Positions 19,436-27,355 of a stretch of 64,000 nt of DNA are shown in pieces; the stretch's first letter is position 1; each line of letters starts with the position of its first letter. The stretch is from Planctomycetota bacterium (GTDB lineage Bacteria > Planctomycetota > Planctomycetia > Gemmatales > Gemmataceae), in the NCBI GenBank assembly GCA_021781415.1, contig JAJXWW010000079.1:1-64000 (forward strand), in the 5' to 3' direction. The translations under genes and the position numbers were made by a program. The notes below the pieces were generated by a model. That model had not been told where the DNA came from and searched no databases. It saw only the letters and a list, made by a program, of their open reading frames with translations.

Positions 19436-19822
19436 ATGCGATTGAGCGACAAAGAGACAGATATTGTGCGGGCATGTTTGGATTGGTTGGCACTGAATCG
19501 CGTTAAGGCGTGGCGGTCGAACAATACCGGCATTTTCGATCCGGTAAAGAAGATACATCGGCGCTTCAATGGGTTGCGCGGCGTGTCGGACATTCTCGGC
19601 ATCTTGCCTCAGCGTGTGCGTTTAGACGATGGGGAACTTGTGCTGTTCGGCAACTTTTTGGCCGTGGAAGTGAAGAAGCCGGGCGAGAAGCCGAGGCCGG
19701 AACAGGAGACGTTTCTGCAAGACATTCGCGTCGCCGGTGGCATCGCCGTCTGCGTGCATTCCTTGGCCGAACTTGAGGATCAGCTGCGGCCTTTTCTTTG
19801 TTATTCCGAGCCGGCGGCGTAA
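19436..19822 (+). CDS. VRR-NUC domain nuclease
   Basis: ATG 19436 follows GGGAGG (19425-19430), giving 128 residues. The order 'RSNNTGIFDPVKKIHRR', 'GVSDILGI', 'FLAVEVKKPG' and 'QETFLQDIRVAGGIAVCVHSLAEL' matches stand-alone VRR-NUC proteins, whose PD-(D/E)xK nuclease site uses the Asp of 'SDI' and the Glu and Lys of 'EVKKP'. These are frequent in phages and mobile DNA, where they act as structure-specific or single-component nucleases. No other phage gene is next to it, so a phage origin is only possible. Confidence 0.88.
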   Translation: MRLSDKETDIVRACLDWLALNRVKAWRSNNTGIFDPVKKIHRRFNGLRGVSDILGILPQRVRLDDGELVLFGNFLAVEVKKPGEKPRPEQETFLQDIRVAGGIAVCVHSLAELEDQLRPFLCYSEPAA

Positions 19823-19875
19823 GCGAGGGGAAGAAGTATGCCATCGCTTACGCTTCCGGCTCCGAAGGAGGGCAA

Positions 19876-20703
19876 TTACTTCTTGTCCTTTTCGGGCGCG
19901 GCGGCCGGCGACTTGGTGAAGTCCACGGGTTTCCAGTCGTTGGCTTTGACATCGACCGTGCGGGACTGTTCGACCTTCTTGCCGTTCTCCATCCAACTCG
20001 CTTTGACCTCGTAGCTATAGGTCTTGCCGGGCGTCAGAGCCGGTGAGACGAACTCGCGTTCCTTACCCGTCTGTTTGGTTTTGGTTCCGTTAAACCACAA
20101 CTCGGCATTCTCTGGAACCACGACTAAGAGATGGGCCATGTCGTCTTTCGCTGGTGCCGCGACCGGCGTAGCTGTGGCGGGGGTATAGTAGAGCGAGTAG
20201 TTGATTATCGGTGTACTGCTCGTAGCGGAGGGATAGGGACCGTAGTAGTTGTAATAGGTTCCGTAATTCGGATACCCAGTTCCCAACGGGTAACCGTATC
20301 CATAGTACGGATAACCCACTCCGTATCCCAGTCCATAGCGGCTTGTGCCATAGCCCAGCCCATATGGGAATCCGCCGCCGTACAGACCGTAACCCGCGCC
20401 ATAGCTCAAGCCGTACCCAAGACCGTAGCCTAGCCCGAAGCCATAGCCTGGTCCATAAAAGCCGCCGTAGCCGGGATGGCCATGATAGGCGGCGACATAG
20501 TGGCCCCCACCTGCGTAGTGCCCTCCGCCACCGTAGTGACCACCGCCACCGTAGTGACCGCCGCCACCGCCGTGACCACCGCCACCGCCGCCATGTCCCC
20601 CTCCGCCACCTCCGCCGTGCGCCCACGCCGCGCCCGACGCGAAGACGGCGCATGCCAACGCCAGCAACGACGTTTGCAACCAGGAAAAGCGATGACTCTT
20701 CAT
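19876..20703 (-). CDS. Exported Gly/His/Tyr-rich protein with C-terminal TIGR03000 domain
   Basis: The 275-residue product starts with a signal peptide (to about residue 28). Residues 29-70 are made of Gly runs broken by His and later HY pairs. Residues 75-150 repeat G-Y-G-L-type units. The last 90 residues form a folded domain (MAHLLVVVPENAELWFNGTK ... RTVDVKANDWKPVDFT) of the TIGR03000 type, a planctomycete paralogous family. It probably sits in the cell envelope. The promoter region is shared with rdgB, which runs the other way. Confidence 0.85.
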   Translation of the reverse strand: MKSHRFSWLQTSLLALACAVFASGAAWAHGGGGGGGHGGGGGGHGGGGGHYGGGGHYGGGGHYAGGGHYVAAYHGHPGYGGFYGPGYGFGLGYGLGYGLSYGAGYGLYGGGFPYGLGYGTSRYGLGYGVGYPYYGYGYPLGTGYPNYGTYYNYYGPYPSATSSTPIINYSLYYTPATATPVAAPAKDDMAHLLVVVPENAELWFNGTKTKQTGKEREFVSPALTPGKTYSYEVKASWMENGKKVEQSRTVDVKANDWKPVDFTKSPAAAPEKDKK

Positions 20704-20959
20704 GATTTGTCCCTCCCTTTGGAGTCGGGTCGCTCCCGGTCTTTGTTGTTAGACTCGTGGGACAGGCCCGGCCACCTCTTCGGACCAGGGCGAACGATTG
20801 AAATGTCTTCCCTCTTTGTTATTATACGCAATCCACGGCTTCGATGCGAACTTTCCACGAAATCGAGAAGAGGCGATTCTCTTTTCATAGGTTCATCCCA
20901 AGAGCGGCGCAGAAAAGTGAGGCGCGTCGCACAACGCTTGCCTTCGGGAGTGATCTGTC

Positions 20960-21562
20960 ATGGCGATTCTGGTCGTCGGCTCGCGCAATCGCAAGAAGCG
21001 TGAGGAAATCGTGGAGATACTCGGCGATCTCGGTCTCGATCTCCGCGACTTGACGGGCTGGCCGGACGCTCCGGAGGTCGTCGAAGACGGCGCGACGTTC
21101 GTGGACAATGCCCGCAAGAAAGCAGTCGAATTGGCACGCCATCTTGGCCATTGGGTCTTGGGCGAGGATAGCGGCTTGGTGGTCCCGGCATTAAACGGTC
21201 GGCCCGGAGTGTATTCGGCACGCTATGCCGGCAAGCAGGGTGACGACGCTGCGAACAACGCACGGCTGCTGGCCGAGTTGGCTCCGCTGCCCGACGACCG
21301 CCGTGCCGCCTACTACGTCTGCACCGCCGCCCTGTCCGATCCCAACGGCGAAGTGCGCGCCGTCGTCGAAGGCCGCTGTCACGGCGTCATCCTCCGCGAG
21401 GCGCGCGGCGAGGGCGGCTTCGGCTACGATCCATTGTTTTTAGTTCCCGAATATCACAAGACCTTCGGCGAACTGAGTTCGCGCGTGAAGCATGCGCTCA
21501 GCCACCGGGCGCAGGCACTAGCGCAGCTGCGACCGATCTTGCGCATGTGCATTCGAGGTTAG
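20960..21562 (+). CDS. rdgB: Non-canonical purine NTP pyrophosphatase (RdgB/HAM1)
   Basis: The 200-residue length and the motifs fit HAM1 proteins: 'ILVVGSRNRKKREEIVEIL' with the T/S-x-N-x-x-K type nucleotide-binding segment, 'DGATFVDNARKKA', 'VLGEDSGLVVPALNGRPGVYSARYAG', 'GEGGFGYDPLFLVPEY' and 'KHALSHRAQA'. The enzyme hydrolyses dITP, ITP and XTP to the monophosphate and pyrophosphate, which keeps these bases out of DNA. Start ATG 20960 follows a GGGAGTGATC stretch. Confidence 0.95.
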   Translation: MAILVVGSRNRKKREEIVEILGDLGLDLRDLTGWPDAPEVVEDGATFVDNARKKAVELARHLGHWVLGEDSGLVVPALNGRPGVYSARYAGKQGDDAANNARLLAELAPLPDDRRAAYYVCTAALSDPNGEVRAVVEGRCHGVILREARGEGGFGYDPLFLVPEYHKTFGELSSRVKHALSHRAQALAQLRPILRMCIRG

Positions 21563-21629
21563 CCGCGACGCGCCAGCGGAGCGCGTTGATGTGATGCCGA
21601 CGCGCTACGCTGCCGCGTCGCGGCTAACC
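21557..21629. repeat. REP-like hairpin, family A copy 1
   Basis: GGTTAGCCGCGACGCG (21557-21572) is the exact complement of 21614-21629. It begins within the last codons of rdgB and lies between the convergent rdgB and ceramidase genes. The inner part (AGCGGAGCGC) recurs at 23500-23509, so this is a dispersed repeat that probably also ends transcription. Confidence 0.75.
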
Positions 21630-21631
21630 GA

Positions 21632-22903
21632 TTACTTCGCTGCCGGGCGCTCGAGGAGTTGGCCGCGCATTTGATAGAGATGGATCAGCGCGCGATCGAC
21701 GACTCGCTCGCCCGCGCCGATTTCGGCACTGGAGACGGGTGGTACGGTTCCGTAGCCGCCCTCGCTGGCCGCTTCGATGGTGGGGAAGTATTGCTGATAA
21801 TCGTTGCAATAGCCCAAGAAAAAGAGATGCTCCAAACGGGCGCGGCGCTTCAGACTCAGCGAATGGCCACAGAAGAATTCGCCGGAGACTCCAACGAAAC
21901 CGATGTTTTCCGTCAGCAGCGCCGCCGTCAGATGAGGGCGGACGCCTTCTCGATATTCGCGCTCGTAAAAAGCGATTAAATCGGGGAAGAACGCCCGATT
22001 CAACGTCAGACGCACCAGCGGATTCGAGAGATTCAGACGCGGCTTGAAGACGAAATCCTCTTCTCGTGTCTCAAAAGTAGTTTTCATCTCGGCACGGCGG
22101 ATGTTCTTCGCCAGCGCCAGCACCTCGCGCCCCAACTCTCGACCGAACTTGTCCGCGTCGCCTCCGGGCAGGTTGGCCGACAGATCGCCGGCTGCGCCCT
22201 GAAAAAAGAGGCACGGCGCTTTCGTCTCTTTCTCGATGAGTTCGGCCAAAACACCGGGATAGTCGGCGGAGAACTTGCGGTCGTTTCCATCGCGCAGGGT
22301 GGGATGGGCGGCGAAGTTAACCGCGTGGGCGATGGCCTTGCCGTCTCGATCTTCGACGCGCAGCACCAATAATTCCCGATCCACCGAGGCATCGTCGCGC
22401 TTCGATTGACGATTGCGATTGAGTTTCGTCTGCTTCGAGGCGATGCCGATTCGCGCCGGTTGCAGCGCCTTGGCCGCGTTTCCCATAGCATCGCCGATGG
22501 TTCGTTCGAGCTGGCGGACATAGGATTTCTCCTTGCTCGGCCAATTGTCCAATTCGAGAACGGGGCCGTGATGGGTGTGCGAGTCGACGAGGAAAACGGT
22601 GTCGATGCCGACGCTTTTGGCGCGTTTGCGAATCGTCTCCATGGAAGAGCGCGTGGGCGCGCGACCGAGATCGAGGGAAACGAAGGCGATGCGTTTCTTA
22701 TCGGCGGCCAGCACCAGCGCGCGGGCGCGGAGCGGATCGCGGACGCCGACGCTCGGCTGATCTCTTCGGGCCGCGTAGCCCCACATGGCATAGCCGACGG
22801 GCGGCGTGATGTCCGCCGTGGCCGCGCCGGCTTGCAACGACTCGGCGGCCTGGATGGTCGGCACAGTCGTCAGCAACGTCAGACAAAGCAAAAACGGTTT
22901 CAT
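21632..22903 (-). CDS. Neutral/alkaline ceramidase-like hydrolase, exported
   Basis: ATG 22903 has GAGGGAG upstream and opens a signal peptide (ending about residue 20), so it is preferred over 22987. The 423-residue product shows the N-terminal landmarks of neutral ceramidase-like proteins: 'LQAGAATADITPPVGYAMWGY', 'FLVDSHTHHGPVLEL' with the metal-binding His residues, 'VNFAAHPTLRDG' and 'LFFQGAAGDLSAN'. The C-terminal part is shorter than in true ceramidases. Planctomycetes carry many such enzymes with unknown substrates, so amidase action on sphingolipids is only a family-based guess. Confidence 0.87.
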   Translation of the reverse strand: MKPFLLCLTLLTTVPTIQAAESLQAGAATADITPPVGYAMWGYAARRDQPSVGVRDPLRARALVLAADKKRIAFVSLDLGRAPTRSSMETIRKRAKSVGIDTVFLVDSHTHHGPVLELDNWPSKEKSYVRQLERTIGDAMGNAAKALQPARIGIASKQTKLNRNRQSKRDDASVDRELLVLRVEDRDGKAIAHAVNFAAHPTLRDGNDRKFSADYPGVLAELIEKETKAPCLFFQGAAGDLSANLPGGDADKFGRELGREVLALAKNIRRAEMKTTFETREEDFVFKPRLNLSNPLVRLTLNRAFFPDLIAFYEREYREGVRPHLTAALLTENIGFVGVSGEFFCGHSLSLKRRARLEHLFFLGYCNDYQQYFPTIEAASEGGYGTVPPVSSAEIGAGERVVDRALIHLYQMRGQLLERPAAK

Positions 22904-23007
22904 GGCACTCCCTCTCCCGTCGATCGAGTCCGTGCGATAGGATGACGACGCGAATTGTAAAGGCTGGCCGCGTCGCGCACCAGTCAACCCGTTGTCAGGA
23001 GACGAAG

Positions 23008-23478
23008 ATGATTCGACCGACCACCGTGCAAGACACGCCGCACTTGCTCAAACTGACCGACGAGACCGGCGTTTTCAAGCCCCACGAAATCGAGGCGCTC
23101 AACGAAGTTCTTAGCGACTATCACGCCGGCACGAAGGAACACGGCCACGTTGCCGTCACCTTCGAGGACAACGGCCACATCCTCGGCTACGCCTATTACG
23201 CCCCCGCCGCCATGACGGATCGCACCTGGTATCTCTACTGGATCGCCGTCAAGCGCGACATCCACGCCAAGGGCATCGGCGGCAAGCTGCTGCGCCACGC
23301 CGAAGCGGACATCCGGAAGCACGATGGCCGGGTGCTGTTCATCGAAACCTCGTCGCTGCCGCACTACGAGCTGACGCGGAAGTTTTATCTCAAACACGGC
23401 TACGAGATCACCGGCGTGCTGCGCGATTATTACAGCGACGGCGACGACATGGTCGTCTTTCGGAAAAGGATAGCTTAG
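23008..23478 (+). CDS. GNAT family N-acetyltransferase
   Basis: ATG 23008 is preceded by CAGGAG and yields 156 residues. The GNAT fold is visible in 'IRPTTVQDTPHLLKLTDETGVF', the beta-4 strand 'YLYWIAVKRDIHAKGIGGKLLRHAE' with the acetyl-CoA-binding loop (HAKGIGGKL), and 'LFIETSSLPHYELTRKFYLKHGYEITGVLRDYY'. The substrate is unknown. It shares a short divergent promoter region with the ceramidase-like gene. Confidence 0.9.
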   Translation: MIRPTTVQDTPHLLKLTDETGVFKPHEIEALNEVLSDYHAGTKEHGHVAVTFEDNGHILGYAYYAPAAMTDRTWYLYWIAVKRDIHAKGIGGKLLRHAEADIRKHDGRVLFIETSSLPHYELTRKFYLKHGYEITGVLRDYYSDGDDMVVFRKRIA

Positions 23479-23487
23479 CCCGCGTAG

Positions 23488-23533
23488 CCGCGACGCGCAA
23501 GCGGAGCGCATCGGGATCGCCCGCGCGTCGCGG
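23488..23533. repeat. REP-like hairpin, family A copy 2
   Basis: CCGCGACGCGC (23488-23498) pairs exactly with GCGCGTCGCGG (23523-23533). The left arm and the following AGCGGAGCGC match the copy at 21557-21629. It sits directly after the GNAT stop. Confidence 0.65.
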
Positions 23534-23636
23534 CCGCCGATGTTTATGGAGATCGAGAGGCCGAGGGTTTCCGTTTTCTCTCGCATTTCCACTCGAACCC
23601 CTATCGCGGATCGCAAGTCCGACTATGCTAGAGGGT

Positions 23637-24470
23637 ATGAATCGACACTACTATCTCTTGGTTATCTCCTCGTTGTTTGGCGCGTTCGGCTCGGCGCGCG
23701 CCGTTGGGGCAGCCGAGACTCCGCAGCGGGAATCGAAGACTAAATTGGTGGAGAACGCACGGACGGTTCTCGATGCCTTGGTGAAATCGGCGGAGGAGAA
23801 TCGGCGACTGCCGGAGCGAGACGCCCCAGGAGCGAGCGCTCCGTTTCATCGCACCGGCGATGACTTGACAGTCTACTACGTCCGCGCGGCGGCGACGGCA
23901 GCACGGCAACTACCGGAGCATGAAGGGGCGTCGGCGTTTCTTTTGGCACTCGGCATCGGTCTGGACGAAACCTCGCTGCTGCGCTCGAATCCAATCTCGG
24001 GCGGGCTGTGGCGCAAGGTCGAACCGGAGGAGGCGCGCAAGCGGCGCGTGGCCGTTCTCGGTTCGCCGACGCTACACGGACGGCACGATTTGGCGCAGCA
24101 TTTCTCGGTGTCGGCGGGGTTGACGGCGGCGCTGGGAGCGCCAGCCGCCGAGAGCGCCGGATTGCTCAAGGAAATGCTCGACGCGCGCGGCGGCAGCGGC
24201 TTCAGCTTCGCCGACCTATCCGCCGATTACGCCGGGATCGCCTTCGCGCGCCGCCTCCTCGACAAGCCCTCGCGCCTTGCCGATGTCGAGAGACGCTTCC
24301 GTATCGGCGACTACGCCATCTCGCCGCGCGGCTTGCCCGAAGGCTTGAACGCCGAGCAGTTCGAGAAACGATACGGTTCCCTCCAAGACGATCGGTTCAA
24401 GCGCCTGCAAGCCGACATCCGCAAACGTATCGACGGCCTACCCGGCTACTGCGATACCGACAAAAAGTGA
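23637..24470 (+). CDS. Exported protein of unknown function
   Basis: The product is 277 residues from ATG 23637 (another ATG is at 23625). It starts with a hydrophobic signal (YYLLVISSLFGAFGSARA). The body is mainly helical: 'KLVENARTVLDALVKSAEENRRLP', 'HFSVSAGLTAALGAPAAESAGLLKEML' and 'SGFSFADLSADYAGIAFARRLL'. It ends 'GLPGYCD'. I do not recognise a named family, although the 'GSGFSFADLSADYAGI' block looks conserved. An anti-sigma kinase gene follows 170 bases later. Confidence 0.75.
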   Translation: MNRHYYLLVISSLFGAFGSARAVGAAETPQRESKTKLVENARTVLDALVKSAEENRRLPERDAPGASAPFHRTGDDLTVYYVRAAATAARQLPEHEGASAFLLALGIGLDETSLLRSNPISGGLWRKVEPEEARKRRVAVLGSPTLHGRHDLAQHFSVSAGLTAALGAPAAESAGLLKEMLDARGGSGFSFADLSADYAGIAFARRLLDKPSRLADVERRFRIGDYAISPRGLPEGLNAEQFEKRYGSLQDDRFKRLQADIRKRIDGLPGYCDTDKK

Positions 24471-24640
24471 ATTGGGTACAGGACGGCGCGGGCTTCCCGG
24501 CAATGATGTGGTCGAGGCTATCGATTATCTCAACTGCGAGGTCGGCGGGCGACTGTCATCCGGGCGAACGCGCCTTGATCGCTTATGCGGAGCGATTTAT
24601 AATTCAATTATTCGCAATTTCAGACATGGGAGCGCCGCGG

Positions 24641-25084
24641 ATGACCGTCCTGCCGATGTCCTGGAATCTGACCGTCGCCAGCGATCTAAGGTTGCTGCCG
24701 CTGATTCGCTCCTTCGTGGAAGGCGTTTGCCGGGCGAGGGGCTGCGATGCGCGGACCACGGACGCCGTCGTGATGGCCACCGACGAAGCCGTAAACAACG
24801 TCATGCGCCACGCGCACCGAGGTCGGCCCGAAGCCAATTTGCAAATCCAGTGTTTTTTCCACAGCGATTGCCTCGAAGTGCGGCTGCTCGATGAGGGCGC
24901 TCCGTTCGATCTCGCTGCCGTGCCTCGACTCGATCCCTCGGAGTTGCGAATCGGCGGACGCGGCGTATTCCTCATGCGTTCGCTGATGGACGAACTGAGT
25001 TGCCAACCGCGCGGCGAGTGCGGCAACATTCTCCGCATGGTCAAGCACCATCGCAGCCCCGTACCTCTCTTGCGCGGGGCCTGA
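24641..25084 (+). CDS. Anti-sigma regulatory kinase (HATPase_c_2, RsbW-like)
   Basis: Starting from ATG 24641 (GGGAG at 24628-24632; the ATG at 24626 is a possible alternative) the product has 147 residues. It has the single-domain GHKL ATPase layout of RsbW/SpoIIAB: N-box 'DAVVMATDEAVNNVMRHAH', G1 'LEVRLLDEGAPFD', and G2 'ELRIGGRGVFLMRSLMDEL'. Proteins of this type bind sigma factors or STAS anti-anti-sigma proteins and phosphorylate the latter. No partner gene is adjacent. Confidence 0.88.
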   Translation: MTVLPMSWNLTVASDLRLLPLIRSFVEGVCRARGCDARTTDAVVMATDEAVNNVMRHAHRGRPEANLQIQCFFHSDCLEVRLLDEGAPFDLAAVPRLDPSELRIGGRGVFLMRSLMDELSCQPRGECGNILRMVKHHRSPVPLLRGA

Positions 25085-25538
25085 TCTCGCGTTCGAGCCG
25101 CTTTGTCCGTTTTATCCCTCTACCCCGTATCGCGCCGCTTTCCCGTTGCGGACGAATCGGCGAGCATTCTCCATCCCCCGCAATTTCTCGGCTCGTTCGC
25201 CGTTGTACCGGGCTTACGGCACACGCTTCGACTGAATCTTCGCCCGTCATTCGCCGATAATAGTAACGAGGCTTGAGAGGCACGCGCTCGATCGGGCGCT
25301 GCTTGCTCTACCGCCCTCGTGGGCGCTTTCGTCGAGCCGGACGTTCGCTCCGAAGCGACAAAGCAGCGCCGGGGGTTCGACCCTGGAAGATTCGGTAAGC
25401 CCGTCGAAGTCGGGTCTTAGGTTTCCTATCACGAAGGCCCGTGGGTTGATTCCTTCAAATCTCAACCGTTATGATGAGCCTGGAGACGTGGCACGGTGTC
25501 CCGTACAAATCCCACGCCGACAGGACAGAGAGGTTCCG
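25085..25538. other. Intergenic region without recognised gene
   Basis: These 454 bases hold only short open frames without ribosome sites. I saw no tRNA and no strong inverted repeat. The promoter of the FlgM-like gene should be in the right part. Confidence 0.35.
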
Positions 25539-25745
25539 ATGTACCGATATGTGCAAACCCGTCCGCAAAACTCCGCTACATCCAATCGATTGCACTGGCT
25601 GTTCAATCCCTCGGCTGAGCCTGAGACCGAGGAGTTCCGTCACGATTTGGTGGCGCGCATCCGCCGACAAATCGCCGACGGGGTCTACGAAACACCGGAG
25701 AAATGGGAAGCGGCGCTCGACCGCTTGGCCGAGGAATTGGTCTAA
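25539..25745 (+). CDS. Small FlgM-like (anti-sigma-28 type) protein
   Basis: The 68-residue product starts at ATG 25539, after an AGAGAGG stretch. Its C-terminal half (FRHDLVARIRRQIADGVYETPEKWEAALDRLAEEL) matches the sigma-binding part of FlgM-type anti-sigma factors, which have the pattern V-x-x-I/L-R-x-x-I-x-x-G-x-Y followed by an amphipathic helix. A FliA-type sigma factor and a flagellar export run lie 20 kb away in the same window. The match is by pattern only and FlgM proteins are weakly conserved, so the assignment is tentative. Confidence 0.55.
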   Translation: MYRYVQTRPQNSATSNRLHWLFNPSAEPETEEFRHDLVARIRRQIADGVYETPEKWEAALDRLAEELV

Positions 25746-25757
25746 ATAGCACGACAA

Positions 25758-25981
25758 GGCGAACCGGCAGCGTAAGCTGCCGGGTACATGGCGAACCGGC
25801 AGCGTAAGCTGCCGGGTATATGGCGAACCGGCAGCGTAAGCTGCCGGGTATATGGCGAACCGGCAGCGTAAGCTGCCGGGTATATGGCGAGCCGGCAGCG
25901 TAAGCTGCCGGGTACATGGCGATCCGGCAGCGTAGGCTGCCGGGTACATGGCGATCCGGCAGCTTAAGCTGCCGGGTATGG
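25758..25981. repeat. Seven tandem 32-bp units, each a hairpin
   Basis: Units start at 25758, 25790, 25822, 25854, 25886, 25918 and 25950. Each has the form GGCGAACC-GGCAGC-GTAA-GCTGCC-GGGTATAT. The inner CCGGCAGC and GCTGCCGG are exact complements. The first four units are nearly identical and the last three drift (GGCGAGCC, GGCGATCC, GTAG, TTAA). Related inverted copies follow at 25990-26018 and 26030-26058. There are no spacers, so it is not a CRISPR array. Confidence 0.92.
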
Positions 25982-25989
25982 CAAAAATA

Positions 25990-26058
25990 CACCCGGCAGC
26001 TTACGCTGCCGGTTCGCCTTTCGCTACAAAATAACCGGTAGCCCGCGCTGCCGGTTCG
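25990..26058. repeat. Two inverted, diverged copies of the 32-bp hairpin unit
   Basis: At 25990-26018 and 26030-26058 the unit appears in reverse orientation, each ending GCTGCCGGTTCGCC, the complement of the GGCGAACCGGCAGC unit start. Together with the seven direct units they can form a large cruciform upstream of kbl. Confidence 0.8.
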
Positions 26059-26104
26059 CCCTTACCCTACGAGCGGACAACCTTGTTCCTATCGGTGACA
26101 CCCC

Positions 26105-27298
26105 ATGAGCGATCGACATTTGCTACAAGTGTTGCACCCCCAACTCGATGACCTCCGCGCGCGAGGCTTGTACAAGCACGAGCGCCAACTCGAAGGGCCG
26201 CAGGGTGCCGGCATTCACGTCAATGGCCGAGAGGTTATCAACTTCTGCGCCAACAATTATCTCGGCTTGGCCAACCACCCGGACATCGTCGAGGCGGCTC
26301 ACGAAGGGTTGCGCCGGTTTGGTTACGGCATGGCCTCGGTGCGATTCATCTGTGGAACGCAGACACTGCACAAGGATTTGGAGAGCGCAATTGCCCGCTT
26401 TTTGGGCAAGGACGATGCGATTCTCTATAGTTCGTGCTGGGACGCCAACGGCGGACTGTTCGAGACGATCCTCGGCGAAGAGGACGCAATTCTCAGCGAC
26501 GAATTGAATCACGCCAGCATTATCGACGGTATTCGCCTGTGTAAAGCGCGGCGTTTGCGCTACCGCCACGGAGACATGGGCGAATTGGAACACGGCTTGC
26601 GCGAGTCAGCCACCAGCCGACTGCGCGCAATCGTTACCGATGGTGTGTTCTCGATGGATGGCTCGTTGGCGAAGCTGCCGGAGATCTGCGATCTGGCGGA
26701 TCGCTATAACGCCGTCGTGGTCGTGGACGATAGCCACGCGACCGGCATTCTGGGAGCCGGCGGTCGCGGCACGGCGGAACATTTCGGCGTGCAGGACCGC
26801 GTGGACATTATCACGAGTACACTCGGCAAGACGCTGGGAGGCGCGTCCGGCGGATTCACCTGTGGCCGAGCCGAAGTAATCGAGTTTTTACGCCAGCGTT
26901 CGCGGACATATTTGTTTTCCAACGCCCTGCCGCCGCCGATCGTTTCCGCCGCACTCAAGGCTTTGGAACTGGTGGGACAGAGCAGCGCGCTGCGCGATCG
27001 GCTGCACGAAAACGCTCGACGCATGAGGGACGGTTTGGAATCGGCAGGATTCTTGCTCAAGCCGGGACAGCATCCGATTATGCCCGTCATGCTCGGCGAC
27101 GCAGCCCTGGCCTCGGAAATGGCGGATGCGCTGCTGGAACGCGGCATCTACGTCATTGGATTCAGCTACCCCGTCGTGCCACAGGGACAAGCGCGCATTC
27201 GCATTCAGATGTCGGCCGCGCACACGGCAGAGCAAATCGACCGCGCTCTAGCGGCCTTTACCGAGGTCGGCGAGCAATCGGGTGTCCTCGGCAAGTGA
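26105..27298 (+). CDS. kbl: Glycine C-acetyltransferase (2-amino-3-ketobutyrate CoA ligase)
   Basis: The 397-residue protein is full-length for the alpha-oxoamine synthase family. Motifs include '[15 protein letters not shown]', '[21 protein letters not shown]', '[16 protein letters not shown]', '[20 protein letters not shown]' with the PLP-pairing Asp, and the Schiff-base lysine in '[14 protein letters not shown]'. Kbl converts 2-amino-3-ketobutyrate and CoA to glycine and acetyl-CoA in threonine breakdown. The close match to the Kbl sequence pattern favours it over BioF or serine palmitoyltransferase. Threonine dehydrogenase is not adjacent. Confidence 0.95.
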   Translation: MSDRHLLQVLHPQLDDLRARGLYKHERQLEGPQGAGIHVNGREVINFCANNYLGLANHPDIVEAAHEGLRRFGYGMASVRFICGTQTLHKDLESAIARFLGKDDAILYSSCWDANGGLFETILGEEDAILSDELNHASIIDGIRLCKARRLRYRHGDMGELEHGLRESATSRLRAIVTDGVFSMDGSLAKLPEICDLADRYNAVVVVDDSHATGILGAGGRGTAEHFGVQDRVDIITSTLGKTLGGASGGFTCGRAEVIEFLRQRSRTYLFSNALPPPIVSAALKALELVGQSSALRDRLHENARRMRDGLESAGFLLKPGQHPIMPVMLGDAALASEMADALLERGIYVIGFSYPVVPQGQARIRIQMSAAHTAEQIDRALAAFTEVGEQSGVLGK

Positions 27299-27316
27299 TT
27301 TCTCGGTGGCGCGAAC

Positions 27317-27355
27317 AAAAAAAACCGGCTGCCTCAAATCCATTTGGGCAACCGG
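27317..27355 (-). terminator. Rho-independent terminator reading on the minus strand
   Basis: On the minus strand, CCGGTTGCCCAAAT and its complement with small bulges form a strong stem that is followed by eight T residues (the A run at 27317-27324). The orientation terminates minus-strand transcripts, yet no minus-strand protein gene lies to the right until about 28.8 kb. Confidence 0.65.

Noticed and set aside
25758-25981. CRISPR array
   Set aside because: The 32-base units follow each other without spacers and no cas gene is nearby.
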